From positions 248,001 through 312,000 of the forward strand of contig JAYQSL010000002.1 in NCBI GenBank assembly GCA_038146865.1: 64,000 nucleotides of DNA, given 5' to 3'. Under the pieces are notes generated by a model that did not search any database, had not been told where the DNA came from, and saw only the letters and a list, made by a program, of their open reading frames with translations. The translations under genes were made by a program, and so were the position numbers. Below, piece by piece: positions 25,654 through 34,311 of this stretch. Origin of the DNA: GCA-2709075 sp038146865. GTDB taxonomy: Bacteria > Pseudomonadota > Alphaproteobacteria > MPNO01 > UBA2964. The stretch's first letter is position 1. The number at the start of each line of letters is the position of its first letter.

Positions 25654-26005
25654 CTAGACGCTAAAACTTTCACCGCACCCACAACGCCCGGTTTCATTTG
25701 GATTACGAAAAACAAATGAAGCCCCGAAATTCTCTTCAACAAAATCCATTTCAGTGCCCACCAAGTACATCGTCGACATTGGGTCTATAAAGATACTGAC
25801 CCCGTTCAATTCCATGACCTCATCTCCCGGCCCGTGCTCCTCAGCGAAATCCATGGAGTAAGTCATCCCATTGCACCCCCCCTCTTTGACCCCAAGTCGA
25901 ATGCCGGCGGCATCAGGATTGTGCAGGTCTTTCAATTTTCTTAATTGGTCCGCGGCCTTTGGAGTGATATTAAGAAATTTATTTTCTTGTTTTAATTACA
26001 GTCAT
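25654..26005 (-). CDS. sufA: Iron-sulfur cluster assembly accessory protein SufA/HesB family (apparent N-terminal frameshift)
   Basis: The A-type carrier domain is certain: GVKEGGCNGM and the C-terminal GRCGCGE give the three conserved cysteines. In the same frame upstream, codons read FLNITPKAADQLRKLK, typical of the family, yet no ATG, GTG or TTG precedes them before a stop at 25996-25998. An ATG at 26003-26005 with AAGG eight bases upstream reads MTVIKTRK, then TAA. Removing one base near that TAA (25981) would join the two frames. A short product from TTG at 25935 is the only alternative. SufA delivers Fe-S clusters to targets. Confidence 0.8.
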
Positions 26006-26026
26006 TTATATAACCTTATTAACCTA

Positions 26027-26431
26027 TCACATAAAACCTAGCTCTAGCCTAGCTGCCTCACTCATCCTATCTGGGGTCCACTGCGGTTCCCAGACTAACT
26101 CAACGGAGACGTCCGTTACCCCATCAACAGTTTTGGTTTTTGCTTCGACTTCCGCCGGCAATGACTCAGCGACAGGGCAATGCGGAGTCGTTAGAGTCAT
26201 TTGGATTCTAACCTCGTTCATGCTCGTTACTGAGACATCATATATCAGACCAAGCTCATAGATATTCACCGGAATTTCAGGATCAAAAATTTCACTAAGA
26301 GCTTCAATAACTCTTCCCTCTATTTGTCCGGTAATTATATGATCAGAGTGCTCGGTAACCTCAATACCACCCGCTTCAGGCTCCAAGCCATCCTGAACTG
26401 ATAATCGATCATTTTCCATTTCATCTACCAT
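26027..26431 (-). CDS. sufT: SUF system assembly protein SufT (MIP18/DUF59 family)
   Basis: 134 residues. The DUF59 core is visible as VIEALSEIFDPEIPVNIYELGLIYDV and MTLTTPHCPVAESLP, with the conserved Cys in the HCP motif and a C-terminal VELVWEPQWTPDRMSEAARLELG. SufT helps Fe-S protein maturation. It lies 23 bases after sufU and 21 bases before the sufA ATG, all in one minus-strand operon. Confidence 0.93.
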   Translation of the reverse strand: MVDEMENDRLSVQDGLEPEAGGIEVTEHSDHIITGQIEGRVIEALSEIFDPEIPVNIYELGLIYDVSVTSMNEVRIQMTLTTPHCPVAESLPAEVEAKTKTVDGVTDVSVELVWEPQWTPDRMSEAARLELGFM

Positions 26432-26454
26432 ATTCCAAATTATCCGCTTAGCTG

Positions 26455-26904
26455 TTAGGCCTTGGCTTGAATGCCACCACTTTCAAGTGCTCGCTGCAAA
26501 GCATGCCAAGACAAAGTTGCGCATTTAATTCTTGTAGGGAACTGTTTTACGCCAGAGAGAGATTCTAACTCTTTTAACTCAAAGCCATCGCCGACATCCG
26601 ATCCATTTATCAGCGCTATGAATTGTTTAAACAATTTTTGGGCTTCCGTTATCGATTTTCCTTTCACCATCTGCCCCATCATTGAAGCCGACGCTACTGA
26701 TATTGCGCAGCCTCTAGCTTCAAATTTGAGATCTGTGATTTCTGCATTATGTACCGTCAAGTAAACACTTACCCTATCGCCACAAAGAGGGTTATTCTCC
26801 CTCGCGGAATGAGTAGCTCCTTCCAAATATCCTGAGTTGCGAGGATTTTTGGAATGATCAAGGATAATATCCTGATAAAGGTTATCCAACTCCCCCTCAA
26901 TCAT
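26455..26904 (-). CDS. sufU: Iron-sulfur scaffold protein SufU
   Basis: 149 residues. Three cluster-ligating cysteines are present: Cys41 (NPLCGDR), Cys66 (GCAIS) and Cys128 (IKCATLSW), with the conserved Asp43 beside the first. The insert between Cys66 and Cys128 and the NPLCGDR motif identify SufU over IscU. SufU accepts sulfur from SufS. Its ATG overlaps the sufS stop by four bases (ATGA), implying coupled translation. Confidence 0.94.
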   Translation of the reverse strand: MIEGELDNLYQDIILDHSKNPRNSGYLEGATHSARENNPLCGDRVSVYLTVHNAEITDLKFEARGCAISVASASMMGQMVKGKSITEAQKLFKQFIALINGSDVGDGFELKELESLSGVKQFPTRIKCATLSWHALQRALESGGIQAKA

Positions 26905-28139
26905 CCAAAAATTTCCTTAACCTTAGATAGAGATGACGCGAGAGAGTCAATTTCTTCGAAAGTGTTATAAAGAGCAAAAGAAGCGCGGACGGTAGCCGGA
27001 ATATCATAGCGTTCCATCACGGGCTGGGCACAATGATGACCGGTTCTAACAGCGACCCCCTGACGGTCAAGAATAGTACCTATATCGTGAGGATGTATAT
27101 CACCCATCACAAAAGATATAATCGCCGCTTTTTTAGAGGCATTGCCAATAATTCTGATCGAATTAATTGCCTTTAATTTTTCCGTTGCATAGCTGAGTAA
27201 TGCCTCCTCATGCTCCATGATTGAGGTGAGACCAAGAGCAGAGACATAGTCAATGGCATTTCCTATCCCAATCGCGTCCGCGATATTTGGGGTGCCCGCT
27301 TCAAATTTAAAAGGTAAATCCGCCCAAGTTGACCCTGAAAAACTAACGGTATCGATCATCTCTCCACCACCCTGATAGGGTGGCATAGACTCTAGTAACG
27401 ACTCTTTGCCGTACAAAACCCCAATCCCGCTAGGCCCGTAGATTTTATGGCCGGAAAATACATAAAAATCTGCGTCTAATTCCTGGACATCCACTTGCAA
27501 ATGCGGGGCAGCCTGACAGCCATCAACTAAAACAAGTGCTCCTGCATCATGACTTTTCTTAATTACTTGCTCCAATGGGACGATAGTGCCTAACGCATTT
27601 GATACATGGGTGATAGCCACCATTTTGGTTTTTTCAGACAACAGGTTTTGGAATACCTCAATTTCCAGTTCTCCTGCGTCATTTATAGGGATCACTTTAA
27701 TGATTGCGCCAGTAATATCAGCTATCAATTGCCACGGAACAATGTTCGAGTGATGCTCCATTTGAGAGAGTATTATTTCGTCTCCAACAGTCAGATTTGC
27801 TCTCCCCCAGCTAGAGGCAACGAGGTTAATGCCCTCGGTTGCACCTCGAACGAAAATCACTTCTCGTTCGGAACGCGCATTTATGAAACCACGGACCTTT
27901 TCCCGAGCTGCTTCCATGTCATCGGTAGCAACTTGACTCAGATAGTGCACCCCACGGTGGACATTTGCGTAACGCGCCTCATACACCCCCGAGATGGCTT
28001 TAATAACTTGGATAGGTTTTTGCGCACTGGCTCCATTGTCCAGGTAAACCAATGGCTTGCCGTAAATTTTTTCGGATAAAATTGGGAAATCTGACCTAAT
28101 ATCGTTTATCGGAAACCCGCTTTTGTGCAGAGCAGTCAT
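26901..28139 (-). CDS. sufS: Cysteine desulfurase SufS
   Basis: 412 residues from ATG at 28139; a TTG two codons upstream is less likely. This PLP enzyme releases sulfur from cysteine for cluster assembly. The Schiff-base Lys is in SGHKIYGPSG (about residue 232), ATEGINLVA and EHHSNIVPWQ are group II cysteine desulfurase signatures, and the persulfide Cys is in RTGHHCAQP (about residue 370). It follows sufD closely and overlaps sufU. Confidence 0.96.
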   Translation of the reverse strand: MTALHKSGFPINDIRSDFPILSEKIYGKPLVYLDNGASAQKPIQVIKAISGVYEARYANVHRGVHYLSQVATDDMEAAREKVRGFINARSEREVIFVRGATEGINLVASSWGRANLTVGDEIILSQMEHHSNIVPWQLIADITGAIIKVIPINDAGELEIEVFQNLLSEKTKMVAITHVSNALGTIVPLEQVIKKSHDAGALVLVDGCQAAPHLQVDVQELDADFYVFSGHKIYGPSGIGVLYGKESLLESMPPYQGGGEMIDTVSFSGSTWADLPFKFEAGTPNIADAIGIGNAIDYVSALGLTSIMEHEEALLSYATEKLKAINSIRIIGNASKKAAIISFVMGDIHPHDIGTILDRQGVAVRTGHHCAQPVMERYDIPATVRASFALYNTFEEIDSLASSLSKVKEIFG

Positions 28140-28141
28140 GA

Positions 28142-29449
28142 TCAAGCCAGCCCGCCGTCATAATCAGCGCAAAGAAGCCAGTTTTCAAGCGCTTCATCCA
28201 GATATGTGACTATGGTTTTATCATTTAGAACTTCAAACATTTCCGCAGCAAAACCCCTGATTAATATACCCCGCGCAATATTTTCAGAGATTCCTCTACT
28301 TCTCAGATAGAAGAGGGCCTCTTCATCTAAATCACCAACGGTTGCCCCGTGACTGCATTTTACGTCATCTGCATGTATGATTAATTCAGGCTTTGAGTCC
28401 GCACGGGCATTTTTTGACAAAAGCAGGTTACGATTTAGCTGATGGGCTTCAATTCCCTGTACGTCTGGAGCAACATAAACTCTTCCCTGAAAAACAGTTC
28501 GTCCTTGGCCGTCAACCACATTTTTAAAAACCTGTTCTGAATTACAATGCGATACCTCATGCATGATATCAGTTGTTACGTCACAATGCTGCCGACTGCG
28601 CATTAACCCAATGCCATATAGCTTAACTTCTGAGCCGGCACCGGTCAGTGAAAGAACAGTCTCGGATCGCGACAAAGCACCACCTTCTAATAGAGAGAAC
28701 CCAGTGAATTTTGCGTCTTCGTCTATTCTCCCAGCACGCGTTACAACATGATGTATATCCTTGGACGCTTGTTGATGCACCACGTGCTGTAACCGAGCAT
28801 TCTTTCCAAGAACAATCTCTATAACATAGTCACAGAGTCCAACTCCGCTCCCAATTGCTCCATGTGTTTCACAAATGCTCGCCTCAATATTTTCCTCTAT
28901 CTCGATCGTGATGCGCGTATGGATTTCTCCGACAAGTTTATCGGAGGTAAGACAGATTAACTGGATCGGTCTTTGCTGTGGCTGACTTTTTGTGACACGA
29001 AGCGAAAATCCATCTTTAAGCAATACCGAGTTTAAAGCGACAAAGCCCGTGCTTTTTATGTCTGCGACGCGCCCCACTATTTTTTCATCTAGAGCGCTCC
29101 ACTCTACTCCCTCCAAGTCGGATAACTCAGTAGAAAGAAAGCCATCAATAAAAACGGCTCGAGCATAGCCCTTGATTAAAAAGCGCTCGAGATCCTGCTG
29201 ACTTACAACGCCCGGAGCATCCGCCAACCGTGTAGGCTTCGCGAAATAGCGCCGAAGGTCTGTATACTTCCACCTCTCTGATCTACCGAGAGGCAGTGTT
29301 TCTAGCAACGCTTCCCTTGCATGACTTCGCAATCCGGAGAGCGCTTCCGGACCTGCATCAAACGACAATGCCTCCGAAACGTAATTCCTAAGCGCTGGTG
29401 AAAATTTCTCTAATCCCTGTCCCAAATTACGATACCTCAAGCTCTCCAT
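28142..29449 (-). CDS. sufD: SufD, component of the SufBCD scaffold
   Basis: About 435 residues. The C-terminal beta-helix region QGIEAHQLNRNLLLSKNARADSKPEL and DDVKCSHGATVGDLDEEALFYLRSRG is the SufBD core, with the conserved Cys/His. SufD pairs with SufB and SufC to build and transfer clusters. The ATG at 29449 overlaps sufC by 23 bases. An in-frame TTG at 29425, two bases after the sufC stop and eight bases after a GAGG, is a credible alternative start. Confidence 0.94.
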   Translation of the reverse strand: MESLRYRNLGQGLEKFSPALRNYVSEALSFDAGPEALSGLRSHAREALLETLPLGRSERWKYTDLRRYFAKPTRLADAPGVVSQQDLERFLIKGYARAVFIDGFLSTELSDLEGVEWSALDEKIVGRVADIKSTGFVALNSVLLKDGFSLRVTKSQPQQRPIQLICLTSDKLVGEIHTRITIEIEENIEASICETHGAIGSGVGLCDYVIEIVLGKNARLQHVVHQQASKDIHHVVTRAGRIDEDAKFTGFSLLEGGALSRSETVLSLTGAGSEVKLYGIGLMRSRQHCDVTTDIMHEVSHCNSEQVFKNVVDGQGRTVFQGRVYVAPDVQGIEAHQLNRNLLLSKNARADSKPELIIHADDVKCSHGATVGDLDEEALFYLRSRGISENIARGILIRGFAAEMFEVLNDKTIVTYLDEALENWLLCADYDGGLA

Positions 29450-30191
29450 CCTGAATACCGAGCATTCCGTAACCTTTTTCTTCCAGTTCCATAGCGAGAT
29501 CTTTGCCGCCTGTTTCTATAATACGACCTTGGGCTAACACGTGAACTTTATCCGGCACAATGTGATTAAGTAGTCGCTGGTAATGAGTAATAACCAACGC
29601 AGAACGATCAGGGCTACGTAGGGCGTTAAAGCCATCAGAAACAATTTTAAGCGCGTCTATGTCGAGACCAGAGTCTGTTTCATCTAAAAGAGCCAAAGAA
29701 GGCTCTAGAAGAGCCATTTGGAGTACCTCATTGCGCTTTTTTTCGCCGCCAGAGAAACCAACATTGACAGGCCTGTTTAACATAACCTGGTCGATCCCCA
29801 GTTCGGATGCCTTTCCCCGCGCAAGCTTCAGAAATTCAGCGGCTGACAATTCTTCTTGTCCCCTATATTTTCGTACCGAATTCAGGGAATTTCTGAGAAA
29901 GCTCATCCCGGAGACTCCAGGTATCTCGACTGGATATTGGAAGGCTAGGAAAACACCCTCGCCAGAGCGGTCCTCTACAGAAAGCTCGAGGAGGTTCTTG
30001 CCTTTGTAATAAATTTCACCTTGCGTAACCTCATAACCCGGGCGCCCCGCTAATAAATAAGAAAGGGTGCTTTTACCTGACCCATTAGGTCCCATAATGG
30101 CATGCACCTCACCGAAACCAAGGTCTAGATTTAAGCCCTTTAAAATCTTTTTGCCCTCTATCTCGGCGTGTAAATTTCTTACTGAAAGCAT
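29427..30191 (-). CDS. sufC: SufC ATPase of the SufBCD complex
   Basis: 254 residues, an ABC-type soluble ATPase. Walker A GPNGSGKST (about residues 34-42), the SufC-type Q-loop FLAFQYPVEIPGVS, the signature FSGGEKKRNE, Walker B ALLDETDSGLD and the switch His in VITHYQRLL are all visible. It energises SufB-SufD. It starts three bases after sufB. Confidence 0.97.
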   Translation of the reverse strand: MLSVRNLHAEIEGKKILKGLNLDLGFGEVHAIMGPNGSGKSTLSYLLAGRPGYEVTQGEIYYKGKNLLELSVEDRSGEGVFLAFQYPVEIPGVSGMSFLRNSLNSVRKYRGQEELSAAEFLKLARGKASELGIDQVMLNRPVNVGFSGGEKKRNEVLQMALLEPSLALLDETDSGLDIDALKIVSDGFNALRSPDRSALVITHYQRLLNHIVPDKVHVLAQGRIIETGGKDLAMELEEKGYGMLGIQDGELEVS

Positions 30192-30194
30192 TTT

Positions 30195-31652
30195 TTATCC
30201 CACACTGCCTTCCAAGCTAACCGAGAGAAGCTTTTGGGCTTCTACTGCGAATTCCATCGGAAGTTCTTTCAAAACTTCTTTACAATAACCATTTACGATC
30301 AAGCCGACCGCATCTTCAGCCGACAGCCCTCTCTGCATCACATAAAAAAGTTGATCGTCACTAATTTTAGACGTCGTTGCCTCATGCTCGACGCGCGCAG
30401 TTTGATTACTCGTTTCAATGTAAGGGACCGTGTGGGCCCCGCACCGCTCTCCAATAAGTAATGAGTCACATTGGGTGTAATTTCTCGCGCCCTCCGCGCT
30501 ACCTAAAACCTTAACAAGGCCCCGATACGTATTTTGGGCATGACCAGCTGAGATACCTTTCGAGATAATAGTACTTGAGGTATTGCGACCTATATGGATC
30601 ATCTTTGTGCCAGTATCAGCTTGCTGATAGTTGTTAGTTAGAGCCACGGAGTAAAATTCCCCGACGGAATTATCACCCTCGAGGATACAGGAAGGATACT
30701 TCCAAGTAATTGCTGACCCTGTCTCAACCTGGGTCCAGGAAATCTTGGAATTTTTCCCACGGCAGGCGCCCCTCTTTGTTACGAAGTTGTAAATTCCGCC
30801 CTTGCCATTTTCATCCCCTGGATACCAATTTTGCACGGTACTGTATTTAATTTCTGCATCATCATGTGCAATAAGTTCCACCACCGCTGCATGAAGTTGG
30901 TTCTCATCTCGCATAGGGGCAGTGCAGCCCTCTAAATAACTTACGTAAGAGCCCTCATCAGCAATGATAAGTGTTCTCTCGAATTGACCTGTTTTCGCTG
31001 CATTAATCCTAAAATAGGTGGAGAGTTCCATAGGGCATCTGACACCTTTAGGTATATACACAAAAGTACCATCGCTAAATACGGCGCTGTTTAATGACGC
31101 AAAAAAATTGTCAGATCTCGGCACCACACTACCAAGATACTTTTGAACCAAACCTGGATGTTCTTGGATTGCCTCAGATATAGAGCAAAAGATTACGCCA
31201 ACGTCATGCAACTTTTCCCTAAAGGTCGTGGCAACCGACACACTATCAAACACCGCGTCAACCGCTACCCCAGCCAAGGCCGCCCTCTCATGCAGGGGTA
31301 TGCCAAGTTTTTCATAAGTTTCTAAAAGTTTGGGATCTACTTCATCGAGTGACTTTGGTGCATCTTCGTCTTTTTTTGGAGCGGCGTAATAGTAATAATC
31401 TTGATAATTAATCGGAGGGAATTGAACAAAAGCCCAGTTTGGATCCTCCATCTGTTTCCATTCGCTAAAGCATTCCAAGCGCCAATCCAGCATCCATTTC
31501 GGTTCGTTTTTCTTGCCAGAAATAAACCTGATAACTTCTTCGTTAAGACCAGGCGGAGCGAATTCTGATTCAATCTCCGTTACGAAACCAAATTCATAAT
31601 CTTTTCGCGTCGCTTCTTGCACAACATCTTCGGTTTGAGCAAATTCAACCAT
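30195..31652 (-). CDS. sufB: SufB, Fe-S cluster scaffold
   Basis: 485 residues from ATG at 31652, with GGAA eight bases upstream; the frame extends ten codons further but this overlaps the end of the regulator gene. SufB holds the nascent cluster in the SufBC2D complex. It shows GVIFCSISEAI, FVYIPKGVRCPMELSTYFRI, YLEGCTAPM, KISWTQVETGSAITWKYPSC and EHEATTSKISDDQLFY. Its ATG lies one base past the regulator stop codon, so the two are cotranscribed. Confidence 0.96.
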   Translation of the reverse strand: MVEFAQTEDVVQEATRKDYEFGFVTEIESEFAPPGLNEEVIRFISGKKNEPKWMLDWRLECFSEWKQMEDPNWAFVQFPPINYQDYYYYAAPKKDEDAPKSLDEVDPKLLETYEKLGIPLHERAALAGVAVDAVFDSVSVATTFREKLHDVGVIFCSISEAIQEHPGLVQKYLGSVVPRSDNFFASLNSAVFSDGTFVYIPKGVRCPMELSTYFRINAAKTGQFERTLIIADEGSYVSYLEGCTAPMRDENQLHAAVVELIAHDDAEIKYSTVQNWYPGDENGKGGIYNFVTKRGACRGKNSKISWTQVETGSAITWKYPSCILEGDNSVGEFYSVALTNNYQQADTGTKMIHIGRNTSSTIISKGISAGHAQNTYRGLVKVLGSAEGARNYTQCDSLLIGERCGAHTVPYIETSNQTARVEHEATTSKISDDQLFYVMQRGLSAEDAVGLIVNGYCKEVLKELPMEFAVEAQKLLSVSLEGSVG

Positions 31653-31653
31653 A

Positions 31654-32112
31654 TTAATTTTCCGCAAATTCGCTAAATTCAAACTTTTTATATGGCATAA
31701 ACGGTGCTTTCTGAGGGGTCATATCCGCTAAAGAAATTCCATCTAATGCGGCAATGACCGCTTCGTTAATTTTACGCCAATTTGTCCGGGTCGGGCACAG
31801 GGCCTCTATTTCACAATCTGAGCCCGCATCTACAGTACACTCAGTGAGAGCTATGGGTCCATCCACAGCCGCTATGATCTCGGTAACAGGAATATCGGAT
31901 GGATCCCGCAACAACGCATATCCGCCCTTTGTTCCTCTTCGAGACTGAACCAAACCCGCTTGAGTAAGTGTTTTCATTGTTTTTGCTACCGTCGGTACGG
32001 TCAAACCCGAAAGCAGTGCTAACTCCGGCGCCTGCATTAGCGAGGGAGGACGAGACGCCATCTGTGTCAATAACACAATGCTATAATCGGCAAAGCGACT
32101 TAATTTAAGCAT
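31654..32112 (-). CDS. Rrf2-family transcriptional regulator of the suf operon
   Basis: 152 residues. An N-terminal winged helix (MLKLSRFADYSIVLLTQMA; LSGLTVPTVAKTMKTLTQAG; SRRGTKGGYALLRDP) is followed by a cysteine cluster, Cys92, Cys100 and Cys106, arranged like the [2Fe-2S] ligands of IscR (Cys92, 98, 104). It is the first gene of the suf operon, which is the usual arrangement of autoregulating Rrf2 sensors that adjust suf expression to cluster status. No clear Shine-Dalgarno precedes its ATG, and a terminator-like hairpin ends about 14 bases upstream. Confidence 0.93.
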   Translation of the reverse strand: MLKLSRFADYSIVLLTQMASRPPSLMQAPELALLSGLTVPTVAKTMKTLTQAGLVQSRRGTKGGYALLRDPSDIPVTEIIAAVDGPIALTECTVDAGSDCEIEALCPTRTNWRKINEAVIAALDGISLADMTPQKAPFMPYKKFEFSEFAEN

Positions 32113-32125
32113 ATTTCAAATGTAT

Positions 32126-32148
32126 TAAAAACGCTGTTGGCACAGCGT
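32126..32148 (-). terminator. Terminator-like hairpin in the suf leader
   Basis: On the minus strand ACGCTGT, a four-base loop and ACAGCGT form a perfect 7-bp stem followed by a run of five U. It lies between the putative suf promoter (32189-32216) and the regulator start codon, so it could end the upstream dioxygenase transcript, or act as an attenuator or a regulator site within the suf leader. Confidence 0.55.
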
Positions 32149-32188
32149 ATATAACTCCTATGAATTAGGACCAAAACAGTCTGAAAGG

Positions 32189-32216
32189 AAAATAGGGAAC
32201 TAAATCAACAAGTCAA
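32189..32216 (-). promoter_or_regulatory. Putative sigma-70 promoter of the suf operon
   Basis: On the minus strand TTGACT (32216-32211) and TATTTT (32194-32189) are separated by 16 bases. The stretch overlaps partial dyads with GACT/AGT half sites of the kind bound by Rrf2/IscR regulators, but spacing does not match the E. coli IscR type 1 consensus. A second TATATA lies nearer the gene, so the active -10 is uncertain. Confidence 0.4.
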
Positions 32217-32235
32217 TATTTAAGTAAGGCAAAAT

Positions 32236-33258
32236 TTAACTGGCAAGAAATTTCTCTGAATACACACAATTTAGATCAACTCCTTGCTTTTCCAACCACG
32301 CGTTCGCGGCATCGATCATGGGGGGCGGTCCACACAGATAAATTTCCGGATTATCTTGAATTAATTTTTCATTCAAAAGTTCAGTAACGTGGCCGGACTG
32401 AATATTCAAATCTGCTGAACCGTTGAGAGAAATGGTTTCATAAGTCAAATCGACGCCTTTGGATGAATAACTCTCAATTTGACGAATACCAAAGAACTCA
32501 TCTGGGTAGTTAACACCATAGAGCAAGTGAACCGGTTTATGAAATCTTTCCATCGACGCCATTTGATCAAGCATAGATAGCATTGGAGCGAGTCCTGTTC
32601 CTCCAGCCATCATTAAGATGGGGCGTTCTTGTCCTCGAAGATAAAAATGCCCAAAAGGCCCCTCAATGTTAACTAAATCGCCTTCTTTGGCGCGACAACG
32701 CAAAAAGTCGCTCATCACGCCGCTCTCAAGAATTTTAATGTAAAAAGTCAGCCTTTCCCTCGCCCCAGGTGAATTCGCAAAAGAATAAGAACGGCTTTGA
32801 CCAGCATCAGGAATACCAATATTGACATATTGCCCTGGCATAAAACTTGGCCGAGTGTCCGCATCTCCTTCAACACCCAAGTCTAATTTTACCACATTCA
32901 CCGAAACATTCTCTATCGAGAGGATCTCGCACTCCCAAGATCGCGGAGGGGTTTTAAAGGCTATTTTGGAGTCATAAGGAAATTCTATAACACAGTCAGA
33001 TTTCGCATGCGTTTGACAGGTGAGAACCTTTCGCGACCGCATTTCCTCGTCAGAAATTGCCTCATCTGAGTAATCATCCATCGAGTATTCCCCTGAAACC
33101 ACATGACCTATGCAAGTCGCGCACGCACCTTCAAGACAATCGGTCATAAGTCGAATTTTATTTCTTAGGGCCGCCATGTAGACAGTATCTGCCTCATCGG
33201 CTTCGATCTCCTCAGAACGGCCGTCCTCAAAAATCATCGTTATTCTATGTTTCGTCAT
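32236..33258 (-). CDS. Dioxygenase reductase: [2Fe-2S] ferredoxin domain fused to FAD/NAD(P)H reductase
   Basis: 340 residues. The N-terminal plant-type ferredoxin has Cys41, Cys46, Cys49 and Cys81. A ferredoxin-reductase-type FAD domain follows (RSYSFANSP), then an NAD-binding domain (GGTGLAPMLSML; YLCGPPPMID) ending EKFLAS. This is the BenC/AntC layout, which passes electrons from NADH to a Rieske oxygenase. It is the last gene of the run alpha, beta, dehydrogenase, reductase on the minus strand. Confidence 0.93.
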   Translation of the reverse strand: MTKHRITMIFEDGRSEEIEADEADTVYMAALRNKIRLMTDCLEGACATCIGHVVSGEYSMDDYSDEAISDEEMRSRKVLTCQTHAKSDCVIEFPYDSKIAFKTPPRSWECEILSIENVSVNVVKLDLGVEGDADTRPSFMPGQYVNIGIPDAGQSRSYSFANSPGARERLTFYIKILESGVMSDFLRCRAKEGDLVNIEGPFGHFYLRGQERPILMMAGGTGLAPMLSMLDQMASMERFHKPVHLLYGVNYPDEFFGIRQIESYSSKGVDLTYETISLNGSADLNIQSGHVTELLNEKLIQDNPEIYLCGPPPMIDAANAWLEKQGVDLNCVYSEKFLAS

Positions 33259-33266
33259 AAAAACAC

Positions 33267-34302
33267 CTAGGGAATTATAAGAGGCTTCACGGCTTCGCCG
33301 TTCACAATCAACTCAAATCCGCGGTCGCCCTCTGAAAGGGGTACGTCGTGGCTATGGATCGGCCCCAGATCAACTTTTCTATTTGAAAGCAACTCAACGG
33401 CATACTGCCAACTGTCCCAAATTCTGCGCCCGTGAATATTCTGCATTTCCGGACATTTTAACAGCCATTGCGTAAAATCAACCGAAATAGGAAGTGGCGG
33501 AGCACCAACAAGACGAAAGTCACCTCCCTTTGATAGGGATTCGAAACACGCATTAAAACCCGCTTCCGAGCCAGAATATTCAATCGCGACATCAACCCCA
33601 GAACCGTGGGTCATAGTCAGCAATAATTGACGTTAAATTTTCTTCCTCTGCATTAATAATACGATCCGCTCCCATTTTTTTTGCAGTTTGCAGTCTTAGG
33701 GGGTTGAGATCGCAGGCAATGATTTTTGTTGCCCCTAACGCACGCGCTGTAGCGACATTCATCAACCCTATCGGGCCGCATCCATTTATCAAAACAGATT
33801 TCCCTGAAACACCTGATCCAGCCAGCGTCGCATGTACGGATATGCCAAAAGGCTCCATCATCGCGGCAACTGGCACAGGTAAATCAGGTGGGTTGATCCA
33901 ACAAATTTTTGCAGGAACTGTTACATATTCAGCAAAACCACCGTCAAAATTTATTCCTGGATAAGTAGTGTTCGTACATAAATGGGCCTTCCCCAACATG
34001 CAAGGTCGACACTTCCCGCAGAACACATGGCTTTCCAGACTAACAAAATCTCCAACCCTTGGGCTAGAAACCTCAGGTCCGACCGACTCCACCACTCCAC
34101 AGGCCTCGTGTCCCAACACGCGAGGTAACTCCATACGGCGGGCCATTCTCGGCGCCCAATAGTAAATTTGCATATCGGTTCCACATATACCCGCGGCCGA
34201 TACTTTTAATCTCACCTCACCTACACCCGGCTCTTTTGGTTCGCACTCTCGAACTTCGACTCCACCTAAACCCTCAGAAACTTTACAAACTGCCAGCATC
34301 AA
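33267..34302 (-). pseudogene. Zinc-dependent alcohol dehydrogenase, frameshifted (threonine/sorbitol dehydrogenase-like)
   Basis: Two adjacent frames make one medium-chain dehydrogenase. The N-terminal piece (34302 to a TGA at 33592) has the catalytic-zinc region ICGTDMQ, GHEACGVVESVG, four structural-zinc cysteines in CGKCRPCMLGKAHLC, MEPFGISVHA, and the Rossmann motif GCGPIGLM. The C-terminal piece (from about 33623 to 33267) continues SGVDVAIEYSGSEAGF. The shift lies between 33592 and 33635 and equals one extra base or two missing. It sits in the dioxygenase run where benD would be, so an intact version may oxidise a cis-diol or related alcohol (inference). Confidence 0.8.
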
Positions 34303-34311
34303 AAACTGTCC

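Noticed and set aside
32131..32148. Sigma-54-like TGGCAC on the plus strand in the suf leader
   Set aside because: The -12 part (TTGC) is missing at the required spacing; the bases belong to the hairpin.
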